DNA of 64,000 bases, from positions 315,001-379,000 of the forward strand of contig PQWQ01000033.1 of NCBI GenBank assembly GCA_002943765.1. Reading direction: 5' to 3'. This document shows, piece after piece, positions 35,913 to 49,000 of the stretch (positions are counted from its first letter, which is position 1; each line of letters opens with the position of its first letter). A program made the position numbers and the translations under genes. A model generated the notes under the pieces. That model did no database searches, was not told the DNA's origin, and saw only the letters and a program-made list of their open reading frames with translations. The DNA comes from Psoroptes ovis (taxonomy: Eukaryota; Arthropoda; Arachnida; Sarcoptiformes; Psoroptidae).

Positions 35913-38523
35913 CAAGTTATGTACTTGTGCAGTGCATATGTTACATGTACAATTTGATTCGGTTGATACCTTTAGAATATCTTTTGAATTTATCTTGTTC
36001 TTAAGAAGTTATCTTGTCTTGACCATTTTCTTAACATTTTCTTAAGATTTCATTTCTAAGAAATTCATTTTTCTATTAATGAATCAAAATTCACATTTCA
36101 AAATGTGATGAAATGATGATTTCGATGAAAACATTCATACAACTGGCGCAGTTTGTTGTTGCTGTGTACTATTTGTAGTCTTATTGTACAAGCATTATCA
36201 TTATCATTATGATTATTATTACCAATAGGTGAATGATAATAATAACATAGGTACATGCTAATATTCATAGGTTAAGGATACCTTTAAGTTTTTGTAAATT
36301 TTTAATGTTTAATTTACGCCATGTAATAATACTCAATCATATTATTTCATTATCATCATAATCATCAATTGATGGCATCAACAATTATTTGATTAAGACA
36401 AGAAGATTGTTGGGCGCAATTGTTGAAGCTGGAGCTGAAGCAACCGCGCATCTTGATGATGATCAACAGCCATAATCCTTTCAGATTTTTCAATTAATAT
36501 TTCGATCTGATCGATTTTGATTAATTCCTGATCGTGTTTCACGATGCAACACAGTATCACGTTGATCAATGGTGGACAAGGGTTTGAACAAGGTTCAAGT
36601 TATGCTTGTACTTAGCTGCGCAGTGCCTTGCTTAGCAAGGTGGTCGTTTTCCATTCAATTTTTCGGTTGTTTCTTTGAATTTTAACCCTTTCAAAGCTTG
36701 CTGAATGGCTTTCTCATCGTTCTTATTCAATTCTTTTGTTTAATTTGACCTTTCTTGGACACTTGTTGCGCCACATCCTTTTCGTTGATAATGATGTTTG
36801 TAGCTGCAGTCTTATCTTGAACTTTCAACATCTTTGACACAAAAAAATGAGATTATAGTTTGCTTTTCGTGTATTACAAACAATGACATTCATTGAATAA
36901 TTTCTTGGGAAACAATTGGTCATCATCATCATATTCATAGATATTCATATGAATCCTTCATCATCATCTCCGATGATTAAAGGGTTAATTTGTACCTTTG
37001 AAAATTTCTGAAAAAAATACATGTGATTATCTTTGATATTATTCATTTGAAATGAATGAAAAATAAATGAACAAAATTGTCATTAACCACTCTTAAAAAC
37101 CCTTTACAAACCTCTTCAATTTACTTGATTATCTCTGCATAATTCGACATAATTGTCATGTCATCAATTGTTAAAGCCAAAAAACGAGTTAACCTTTTCA
37201 GTATTAATTCAATAGTGTTTACACATGCTAACATTGTTCAGCTGTACCCTTGTAAATTATTAAATTACAGGTATGCAAACAACATACCTTGATGACAATG
37301 AAAATTGACACTGGTTGTATACCTGATGATGATGATCATATCATCGACGTTGTTTAATTGCTTGAATGTTGGACTTGATGAATGGATGAATTCGATGCAC
37401 TGAAATGCATTGAAACACTCGGAAACACACAATTACACATGTGTTTTTATTAAATTAACAGTTTTGATTTGATTATATGCTAAGTCAATGACAATTACTA
37501 TGATGAATCAGGTGGATATCTATTAATAGGTATGCACCTTAACAATAATGATGATGACTTGTGACTGATGTATGTGTGAGTGTGCATATATTGTGTGTAT
37601 GGTGAGTGCAATGATGATTGTTGATGACATTACGCCAATCAAGGCATTTTGGACATGATTTATATCTGTGATACATACACATAATGATGATAATGTAATG
37701 GGTTGAAATCTAATATTTCATCAAATTTGACATTTATTCATTTATCAGATATATGACAATGGTCATAATCATAATAATGAATATTTGTCCATCCATTCAA
37801 CCTCAATTGACAATGTATGTGATTATCATTTATTACATTAAATCTTGTAATGTAATAATGATAATGTTCTGAAAATTATATATGAATTATAATTATAATC
37901 ATTATGATTGTGATGATGATATCTATGAATGAGACATGAATCTTTGAGTTTTGAATTGAAATTTTTTTTTTTGAATATGAATCATTATCATGAATAATAT
38001 AATCGTTATTATTATTCATTTATTATTTCATATTAAATCATTAAAAAATAATGCTGATTATGATTAGGGTTATAGATATCATCATCATCAACAAATGATG
38101 ATTATTGTTATTCAGTTGATTCTCGATTCTCAATACATTCATTGAAATTGTGTGTTATGCTTGCAATATTTTTTTTATAGTTCATTATTAATATAATGAT
38201 AATAATGTTAATAATAATTGCAATGATTCGTAATTCGTTATAATAAATGAATGAATGAATAATCCAATGAATGGATAAATATAGTAAAATTTGATTATAC
38301 AATGTCTATCATTAATCTGGCTAGACAAACATTCATATGGCCAATACATAATATGTTTCTTTGTATTATTTGTTGTATCCAGTTAGTAGATATATTTGTG
38401 TGTTTGTATTTATTTTATGAATTCGTAAATATTTGATATTCATATATATTCGCAAATCCATTTGTTTCATTGGCTAAATATTCGCCTGAATAGACTCGCC
38501 AATATTTGCCTGTTTGCATATAT

Positions 38524-38679
38524 TTAACCCTTAGAACTCGAGGCATTTACAGCGCAAACGAGCCAGCAGCTCGACAATTTTTCACACTCATGTTAAAATA
38601 GTGACTGAGAGGCGCCTATCGAGTTGCTGCATTACATCTTATGGTGAGCTATGCTCACCGCTCGAGTTTTATGGGTTAA
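38524..38679. mobile_element. 156-bp non-autonomous element with 19-bp terminal inverted repeats
   Basis: The left end TTAACCCTTAGAACTCGAG matches the right end's complement TTAACCCATAAAACTCGAG at 17 of 19 positions. Inside lie CAGCAGCTCGAC and its near-complement around GAGTTGCTGC, the GGCGCC word (38611), and a perfect 7-bp hairpin GGTGAGC-TAT-GCTCACC (38643-38659). Target duplication is unclear and no protein is encoded. Confidence 0.65.
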
Positions 38680-39079
38680 TACAATAATTCTCCAACATAT
38701 TCCATTGATACAATGATCAATGAATTATTATCAATAATGATAGATGTATGTATGTATGTATGTATGTGTGAATAAATAACTGAATCAAAGAATTGATTTA
38801 TTGAATATTTGAACCTGTAATTTTTTTGAATAAAGGTGAATTCATTATTTTGTTATTTTTTTTTTATCCACGAAAATTCATTCATAAAAATAATAATTTT
38901 TATGAGAAAATAAATCACCAACAATGAATGGCCATTGAATTTCTATGGGAATTTAAATTTGAATTTTCTTCTCGTCCAATTTTTCGGTATTTCGATGAAT
39001 GTGAATGGCGCCTACGCCATTCATTCATTGAAAAAATTTGATGAAATTTCACCGACCAATAAATGAATGAATGAAAATA

Positions 39080-39159
39080 TTAGGCTGTCCAAAAAGTTCT
39101 TGCTGATTTTCTAATCATTTAAGACGATATGATCGGCAAAAACTTTCCGGACAACCTAA
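39080..39159. mobile_element. Mariner-type MITE, subfamily B
   Basis: TTAGGCTGTCC ... GGACAACCTAA flanked on both sides by TA. Confidence 0.85.
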
Positions 39160-40262
39160 TACATTTAATCTGACAATTTTCAATTTTTCTATTTCGGGTG
39201 TATTTGTGATTTATATTCTTTGATTCGGGCGAACCAATTGTAACCAAGGCGATTGCTAGAATTAGCTTGCGTAGCCGTTCTGTGTGCTGCTCAGTGAAAA
39301 AATCATCGTTTATGGATGATCCACAGTTGAAAATCCATAAATAATACGAAAGCGCCAACGCGCTTTTCAACGATCATTCATTCATCATTCGTTGATGAAT
39401 GATGATTCGTTGAATGATGAATGATTGGGTTGAAAGGGTTAAGACATGATGATTTGTTTCAAAGTTTTTCAAAAATTTGAAACAATTTATCATTGAAAAT
39501 TATCCATTGAAAATAATTAGTTTTGTGATTTATGAGAAATTGAAAAATTGAATGAATGATGAATGAATAAGAATAATCAAAGGGTTATAATCCATTAATT
39601 TGAATTTGAATTTTTCCAATTTATATGAATTAGATGTCTGTGTCTATGTATTAATTTGAATATAATGAATGACTGCCACATAATGAATGAATGAATAATG
39701 AAATTATTATGCAAAATACCGCATCATTCATCAACCTATTTGAATTCTCCATGAATTATTAAGAGTTGAATAAAAGGTTATACTTATGGATACTCATTGA
39801 CTTGTATTGAAGTCTTAATCCTTTGAATTCCGTCCATTGAATTCATTGTTGAATCTGAGTGTGTATTCCTGCCTTATGAGATGCAAATTTGCCCCGTTTT
39901 TCGACCCTTTTCTAAGGTGAATTTCGATTTGATCAGGTGTAATTCTTTGAATTTTCTTAAAATTTTTTGCTATGGGTGTTTTCGATGGAGATTTCATTGT
40001 GGTATTATGCTGATATTTATGGACAAGTTGCGCCCGTTTTTTCGTCTTTGATCAGATTTACAATTGAATCAAATTGTACCTTTGATTCAATCATTGAATA
40101 TGATTATCATAATGATAAGATAAAATGATCTTGATAAGAATCAGTTGTTTTTTGATCATTTTTTTTTTTTTCAATTGTTTTCGTGTATTTTCTGGGCCAA
40201 TCCTTTTATTTCAATTATTCTAATTGTTTTTCAATGCAAAATGAAATTTGGCATTGAAAGCT

Positions 40263-40400
40263 GTCGATGACGTATTTATACGTTTTTCTGTCTTTGTTTT
40301 ATTTTAATACGCTGACGTAGTAATACGTCCATATTTCGGTTGGTTTCGAAAATTGCCGGTGTTCGTTGAATGAAATCAAAATTTTTTGAGCGGCTTTTGT
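40263..40400 (+). repeat. TGACGT-rich interspersed repeat, copy 3
   Basis: GTCGATGACGTATTTATACG is identical to copy 1. GACGTAGTAATACGTC lies at 40314-40329 and GAAAATTGCCGGTGTT at 40348. This copy links the left half of copy 1 with the right half of copy 2. Confidence 0.75.
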
Positions 40401-41861
40401 TGAGTCGAATAGAATTCAATTGAATCAATTTTTTTTTGTTTACATTTTATATTACCAATTCAATGTTAATTTGAGCTCCAAAATTGATTTTTATTAATTT
40501 GAAATTTAAATCATCATTTTTGGTGTTCATCTACATACAATCAAATACATTAACAATTTTAATTTAAAGATTTTATCAAAAAAAAACAAATAATTATAAT
40601 TTACACAAATAATCAATGAATCGATCAATCGATCGATTGATTGATTGATAAGTCGAAATCAATTGAAATTCACCTGGAATTTCAAATAAAAACAAATAAT
40701 TTCAGGTAAATCATTATAAATAATGGTTTGCAATTGTTTTTATGTGGTCTTATGACCTTTGTTTGTTGCCATATTACGCGAGTTTCATGCGAGTTCGGTA
40801 TTCTGGTCAGGTACACAGCTGGCATAATGATTGAAATTACGCCAGAAAATCAATCGAAGATTTGACAATTTGATTGATTTTTTCTCGAAATCGATTATAT
40901 CGATCTTCTTTTGATGTTTGATTGATTTTGTTCAATTTCAGCCAATTTCAAAGGCTACAAATTGCTTCAATTTGGCCACGAAAATTACAAGTCAGTAAAA
41001 AAAAATTGACTGATTGAATGTTGTGAATAATAAGCTCAAAATGATTTGACAACTCTGTGTGTGACACATTATTATTATTATTGAATATATCAATGTTGAT
41101 CTATTTTTCAATGTTTGGCTATGTGTTTATGAATATTCAAATTCAAATTTTTGAACAGGTTGATGAAAATTTGCCAGAAATTATTTGTCAAATCAAAAAT
41201 TATTCGACTGATTGATTTCGTCGATTCATTGATTTCTTATTGATTTCAATTTGAAATTTGAATTAATTCAAATGAAATATTCACCGAAACTCAATCGATT
41301 TCCAATAAGATTCGATTCAAGGGTAGAAATCAAAGTTATAAAATTGTATTATCTGTAGTGAATGCATTTGCGTACATTTGTGTACAAATGATTACGTTTT
41401 GAATATTGTTTGATTGAAGCAAAATGATAAGATTCTTACATTGATTCACAATGAATCATAGTCGTACATCCATTGAATTACGTTGAAAATATATTGAAAA
41501 TACATTGAAATACATTGAATTTACATTGAAAATACATTGAATATTATTATTATCATTATCAATAATATTAAATCATTATGATTATTATCATCATCATCAT
41601 AATCATTATTATTATCATTATTATCAATTCAATATGCGCACTGTCTAAGTGCATCATACAAATATGCATCTGTGATGTAGATAATGCTGATAATTCAAAA
41701 AATGTAATTACATTTATGAATTATCATTTATGAATGTTTGTTATTTCTATGATGATGATGATGATTATGATTTGTACTCATTGTTGAATCGTGCCGACAC
41801 GATTATCAAAGCCATCAGCCTCATCATCTTTAGATGAACATTTCTGAACAGGCATCATCAA

Positions 41862-41935
41862 TGTCCCATAAGTTCTTGCCGATTATATCGTAGAGAATAA
41901 TGAGAAAAACGGCAAGAACTTATGGGACAACCTAA
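41862..41935. mobile_element. Mariner-type MITE, subfamily B, left end missing, arms identical
   Basis: TGTCCCATAAGTTCTTGCCG on the left is exactly complementary to the right arm over 20 bp. The outer TTAGGT of the left end is absent, while CCTAA remains on the right. Confidence 0.8.
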
Positions 41936-41975
41936 TATGTCTGGTGGTAGTACAGATGTGAGCGTTCACTATATA

Positions 41976-42056
41976 TTAGGCTGTCCGAAAAGTTCATTCC
42001 GCTTAATCACAATAGAGTTGTTCATCAGAAATCGGCCAGAACTTTTGGGACGGCCT
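41976..42056. mobile_element. Mariner-type MITE, subfamily A, eroded right end
   Basis: TTAGGCTGTCC ... GGGACGGCCT; core CCGCTTAATCACAATAGAG. It begins only 40 bp after the previous element. Confidence 0.8.
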
Positions 42057-45000
42057 CGACACATCAATATGTACTGAATATATGAAGGATGATGATTTTA
42101 ATGATTTCTGTCCGATGATAACTGAGGGCAATCATTAAATATTCAACGCGTTGGCGTTTGTTGATTAAGCATGTTGTTGCATGTTTGTAAGCAGAATTCA
42201 ATTATTTGTTCATGTTCCTTAATGACTGATTGATAATAATAACAATAACAAGCTCAGCAAGGTGAATGCTGAATGAAAGGTAGTAATGAATGAAAAATAA
42301 ATAAACCAACAACCTGATAAAACAAACAAGCAATTTATTGGTTAATTTATATCAATAATCATATCCCATAGAAAAGTAATCAAAAATTTGAATTTTAAAA
42401 GTCTTTGTATGAACAATAACCCTTTTGAACGACCCTTTGAAAAAATTTTGTTTTTATCAAAAAATTTTTAATTAAAAAATTTTTAATTTTTCCTTACAAA
42501 AAATCTCACACAGGTGTTTACCCTTGTAAAAATATTAATTTATCTGCATGTATTACTTGATTTGCATGTATTAATTTACCTGTGAGTTGGTTAATTCTGC
42601 CAAAAATGTCTCATGACATGTCGATATCCAAATATATTCAATTTCAAATTTAAATTAAAAATTCAATATATTCACATAATCACATGTTCACATGGAATAA
42701 TAATTATGCAAATAACATAATTATCCCCGAATGATAATTCAATAGGTTTCAATTCGAAGGTTTTCAAAGGTTTTAACCATTATTATTCACTGTTCAAATT
42801 CCAAATGTGCCGCTTGTTTTAATTATGTGAAAACAATCAAGATATTTCCATATTTTTTTTTTCTGAAAAATCCCATTAATACCTTCAAGGTATATGAATT
42901 CATTACGAATTCGGCAAATTATTCCATTGCAGAATTCACATTTATGACATGTGAATTATGGGTAATTACTTGTGTTTTCTGGCTTCGAAATTCGGATAAT
43001 TAATTCCTAATTCAGAGTTCGAAAACTCGAAAAAATCCAAAATTAATTGCTTTGACTACCCAATGACTGTTACCAAGCCAAGCTAGCAGAGGTAATAGCC
43101 TATTAGAAGCTTGCTCGATGATGATAGCTTGGCTGAATACTAATTATGGTGATGATGTGCTAACATATACTTCAAATAATGTTGATGATATTGTTAAAAT
43201 ATCAGTGAGCCTTAAGCCTTGAAGCTCAGTGAACCTTACTTTGTAAAGGGTTGTGATCCTATGGTAATGATGATGATAATGACGATGGTAATGGTGTCCA
43301 ATGATTCACATACACACACGCATATACCAAGATCAAATTAAATCAAATTGCTTCGAGCAATTCGATTACAATTTGATCAATCATTGATCGAATCGATCAG
43401 TCGATTGATCGAATCGATCATCGAATAGATTGATGATCAATGATAGACTATTGACTGATCTATTTTCGATGAGAAATTCCCTGAGGCATTTGAGTAATTT
43501 GAATAATATCAAATTACTCTCGGGGGTCATTCATATCACATATCGCAGATCTCACATATCGAATGAATGGCTCCCAATTATTATTCCTCGAATATCTGTG
43601 AATATTTGTTCGTCGGTACAGAATCAATTTCGGGCCCAATGAAAATTCTGTAAACATTTCCACACACGAATCATATGTTTGTTGGACTCATATATCAATA
43701 TGTGTAAGGTATGAACCCTGATCATAATAAATTTCCGGAAAATTTGCTCATATTTCACATGTACTCACACATATCGATCAAAAGTTCGAAATTCATTCAA
43801 AACGTGAACATGTTTACATTGGTCTCCGTGGGGGTATTTGATTTGGTTGGTCGGGGGTCATCCATATATGATCAAAATTTGAAAAGGTCTAAACCTAAAA
43901 ATAAACAAACAAATAATTCACACAAGGGTTTGACATTTTGGTAGATTTATTATTATTATGGTGATGATCATGGTGATCACCATTATTATTATTATCATCC
44001 GAGGATGATAATAACCTTTGAAATTGCCAAAAATAAACCAGAAAATGAATAAAATTTTACGACCCATTCACACAAATATAATGTCTATGTAATGATAGAT
44101 TACTGTATGAATGAATAGGCTTGAAATCATTATCGTCTTTATTACATTATACGGATTTCTCCTCGTCATAATAATAATTAATACACGCAATGAATCGATT
44201 ATCATCATTGACATATACTATGAATGATAATTTTGACTCAGTTTCGTTTCGTTGTTTATTTATTCAAGTTATGAACGCAAACATTTGTGAATTGCCCTTT
44301 TTGTTTATTTATTCGTTTGTTTATTCACTTATTCATTCCGTTCATTTTACATTATGAAGCCATATTCGTTCAAAATACTCCAAAAAGCCAAATAGCAGCC
44401 AGAGAATGTGCAGCCAGAATTTTTCTAGCTTTTTCAAATGGAAATAAATTTTCACATAGAAAATACATTAAACACCACCATAACCATCATAGATATTCTG
44501 ACAAATGACAATTTAATGATTGACTTTATTCGAATGAATCATTTGAATGTGAATATGAGTGAATTCGTATGGAATTTGAATGAAATTTGAATGAAGTTTC
44601 AAAGTTTGCTGAATGCTGCGTATATATTGCGCTAGCTAATGCATCACAGCACTTGATTGTCATTCGAAAATTGTCACCCAACATCTTCGTTTATTTATTT
44701 GAATTATTCAAATTCAAATTCATTTCTTAATCCTTAAGATGCTAAGCGAAAATTAATTCGAGACATTACATTTGATATTATTTTTAAAAAACACTGTGAT
44801 TTTGCTGCTGTCAAAACCTTCAGCATTCTTCAGTGTCTTCAGCCTGATGGCTTTGACGACTTTTGATATACGTTCACAAATATATCCATTTGAATATTTT
44901 CGAAAAAATTTGATACTTGAATATATGTGAATTCGAATAATGCATTCGTAAATTATATTTGTAAGATTTATGTCTTGTGAAAAATGTAATTATTTTCACA

Positions 45001-45553
45001 TAAATATTATGATTGACTTTGATGATGATTTTTCAAAAAAAAAAAAATGTGTTTTGAATAATGAAAATTTCAAAAAAAAAAAATCCAAAAATAGTTCATA
45101 GACATACATACAGACAGTCAGTGAGACAACAATTCATTTGACTATAATCCCATCGAATTATTACCTCATTGAATTATTATCATTAAAAATGAATGAAATA
45201 ATCATTGAAATCATTGAAAATCACATGTATTTTTAGCCAAATTTCAAGCCATATTCAAATTGAAAATTACAATTCAAACACCATTACAATTTGGTCAAGT
45301 TGACAATCAAATGTTGACATGTATTAGTGATGATTATGATGATGATGATGTCATATACATAATCGTGAATATATTGTCGGCCAGCCAGTTGCCGGTGTTG
45401 TTGCATGGGGTTGATGTATGGCCCATCATTGAACAAGTTGTATTTGGCTTTTTGTTGATGAAAGTTGTCGAGGTTGTCATGTCAACACATTTTGACAGAT
45501 TTTTTTTTTTTGAATAAATCACCTGAGATTAATTAATTCGGAAATTATTCGTA

Positions 45554-45577
45554 TTCAAAGGGTTATCACCTTTGAAA
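45554..45577. repeat. Short dyad TTCAAAGG...CCTTTGAA
   Basis: TTCAAAGG-GTTATCA-CCTTTGAA has perfect 8-bp arms. Confidence 0.7.
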
Positions 45578-45986
45578 AGTGCTTGAGATGTGCTTGACAC
45601 TTGACAATTGAACATGAATTATTCAATGTATGAATTCATTCACTGACATCGTTGAAACCTTTGAAATTTTTAAAAATTCAAAAAACATCCAATCATTGAA
45701 TTAACATAAATCTTCTCGGAGAAAAAAGATGTCTTCAAAGGGTGGTTGAATACATTTGAAAGGCTATCCATTTCCAATACCTTTGAATTCACCTGGTAAA
45801 ATTGAATTTCAAATTTATTCAAATTGAATTAATCATGTTAAAAGTCCTTATCATTCGAACATGAACAAGATAATCTTCAACAATGTTTCGAACATGTTTT
45901 ACATGTGTTCGGCATCACCAATGCTCTCAACAACGACATAAGCTGATTTGCATATCTTATCGCTCAGATCTACATGCATTTAGATA

Positions 45987-46066
45987 TTAGCTTGTCCCAT
46001 AAGTTTTTGCCGATTTTTTAATGATTCTGTACGATACAACTGTCAAGAACTTTTCGGACAACCTAA
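45987..46066. mobile_element. Mariner-type MITE, subfamily B
   Basis: TTAGCTTGTCCCATAAG ... GGACAACCTAA, flanked on both sides by TA. Confidence 0.85.
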
Positions 46067-49000
46067 TACACATACAGTTGATGAATTACTTTTGAAATTG
46101 TTAATGAAATTATTCCACTCATTATAACCCTTGTCGCGCTTGTTATTTCGCCTTATTTCACCTTGTTGCTGTTGTCACTGTGTGTGACAATGTTATCACA
46201 CATTGTCGATCATCATCAGCGGCGGCCGATGACTGATTATGACATGTGTTTTTGTTTGTTTGCACGGCCGTAATTTATTTGTTCGTTGTGTCATTACATG
46301 CATTCGAATGTAATGATTGTTGAATATGCTGGATTCACATGTTGATAATGAATGAATCGAATACGAAAGTTCACATTCAATTATAATAATAACCATAAAC
46401 AACAATGATAATGATAATATAATCATATAGATTGTATAATCATTGTAATTATGTGAATGTTTTTGGAATTTTTCCCTGAGTAATTTACATCTATAATTGA
46501 ATTGTCCATTCGAATTCATTATGGATTTCATTGTGTTTGATGAAAACACTTTTTTCGGCTTTCGGAAAATTGATTGTTTCGCTACTCTTACGTATCTTAA
46601 TCGTTGAAATTCCCTTGAAACAATGATAACCCTTTGAGTACGTTTTTTCTCATGTTTATTTGAATTATCACATTGATTCTTATGTATTCAACAGAAATCG
46701 TAGACTGGTCATCGTCATCAACAAGCAGCATCAGGTCGAATTGAATTGATGACCACAGTATGATTAAACATTGAAACAATGAATTGTAAAAACTGTCTTT
46801 TAAAACGTTTAAAAACCTTTGAAACATTTGATAAGTCTTGACTAATTCAAAAAGTAAACAAACAAACAATAGTCTTTAAAGCTGGCTTAATTTTAAATAA
46901 AAATCATGAATAAATGAATTAAATTTATTCAATTGTTTGATTATTGTGTGTTGATTATATTAAATTCAGCAAGCTTTGATAATGATGATTCATCTCATCT
47001 CATATCTAATCATCATCATCTTCAGCTTGAAAAATCATGATTATTTCCATTGTTTTTGCTCTTTAATGTGTATTCACAATCAATTCAATTCGTAGCAAGC
47101 TGAACGATCTTCGGGCGCCCAACTGATCTTGATCAAATCTTCATTTGAAATTTCATTAAATTATCATCATGATTGAATCTGTTTGATGTTTGATTTGATC
47201 AAATCAAATCTAATCAAAAATATTGGTCAAAATAAATAAATAAATGAATGAATGTTTGAATAAATAAACAAACAAGTTTATACTTTTTGGCTGATGTATA
47301 CATTAGTTTGTAAGGTTATTGTTGTTGTTGATGGCCCATTTTTGTATTTGTATTTTTTGTATTTGTTTGTATTTCAAGAGGTTTTAGTCTTGTTGGTGAA
47401 CCTTCAAGCTCGTTTAAAGCTTCATTTTTGACTATTTTTTCGTTCGGTGAATATCAAATGTATAGCCTTTACCTATTAAATCGGGAAAAAAATTTAATTT
47501 ATACATGAATTAATCATGAATTGAAAATTACAACTCTATGAATACACCGGTGTATATTTTAGCATCTCATCATCACTGGTGTTCACCCTGATCAACATTG
47601 CTGCGCAAGCTGTATGCTTTGTATATCGATGTTGTAACATGTTTCACGCCTTTAAATTGAAATTAAATTTTTTCGATATTCGTTTGTTTCTTTGGTGAAG
47701 GTATAAACCTTTGGCGAAACGAAATTTTTACCGCTTGATTTCAGCACATTGAGCCTTAGCTGGCTGCGCCAGCTATTCTCGGTCAAATGTTTCATTCATT
47801 TCGAAATTTCGTTTCTTTGAATTTGATGTGTGCACCCCATAACCTTTCGAAACAAACCTTTCAAACGAAAACCTCTCCAAAAACAAACCTTTTCAAAAAC
47901 AATAAACCTGTATTAGAATTTAATCAAATCTAACCCTTGTAAAATGATGATGATGAACCTTGCCAAGCATAGATTGCGTAGCAATCTATGACTATCGTAT
48001 ACTTTTATTTATTTGATTAATTATTCAATCATTAATTGAATGTACAAACATCTTTTGAATATAAACATATTTCATTTTTATTTGATTAACCGATTGTTTT
48101 TAATAGGCAGTCAATCATTCATTTCTATTTTACCGTTCACGATCATTTGGTCGTCCATGATCGTTTGAATCTATAGTCTTTGATCGAATGTTCATTACGT
48201 AGATCACGAATTCATTTATTCATTGAATTGAATAAACTACAATTCAAATAAATCAATCATATTGTCTTTTAGGAGATTAGTAAAGTAGAATTAATTATCT
48301 TTGTATGGTCATTTCTGCTTTTGGAATTGTGGTTGAGGTTGTTGGTAAGGTTATTTCAATATTTAAAAATCTATGTCAAATCTTTGTTTGTGTTTTTGTT
48401 TATATGTTTGATTGTTCAAACATCCATATATCCATAGATCACCACCAAACAAAAAAACAATATCATTTCAATTACACTTAATTACTTGTCGAGGAATATT
48501 TCCGAAAAGATAAAATTTGAAATTTCTTGAAAAATAAAATTCCTCGGAAATTTTCTCTTATCAGGTCATAGCCTTTCCAAATGATGATGATCGATGTGTG
48601 CTTATCATCAATCAAACAAAGATATTCAAAACACCACCAAAGAAGATATCCATACACGAATAGTAGCCTTTTCAAGCTTTGAGAAATTTGCGTGGAAAGA
48701 TTGTCGAAAAGTTCCTGGAAAATTTTTCTCCTCGTTTTCACCTACGCAACATTTGCGCATCCTTATTAGTCATAACCTGATGATTGATGGATGTATGGAA
48801 ATGGAAGACCCATTTGGAAATCAATTAAAAAATTTTTTAATTAAAAAAAAATTTTGGGCGAAATTTCCCGAGAAATTTTGCCGAAAAATTTCCGATCAGA
48901 TGATTAGCAAAGGTACAAAGCTTGCGCACCAATGCTAATTGCGCCAGCTGTTTTCTGTGCTGATGTTCATCCACCACCACCACCTCTTACCATTCAGCAG

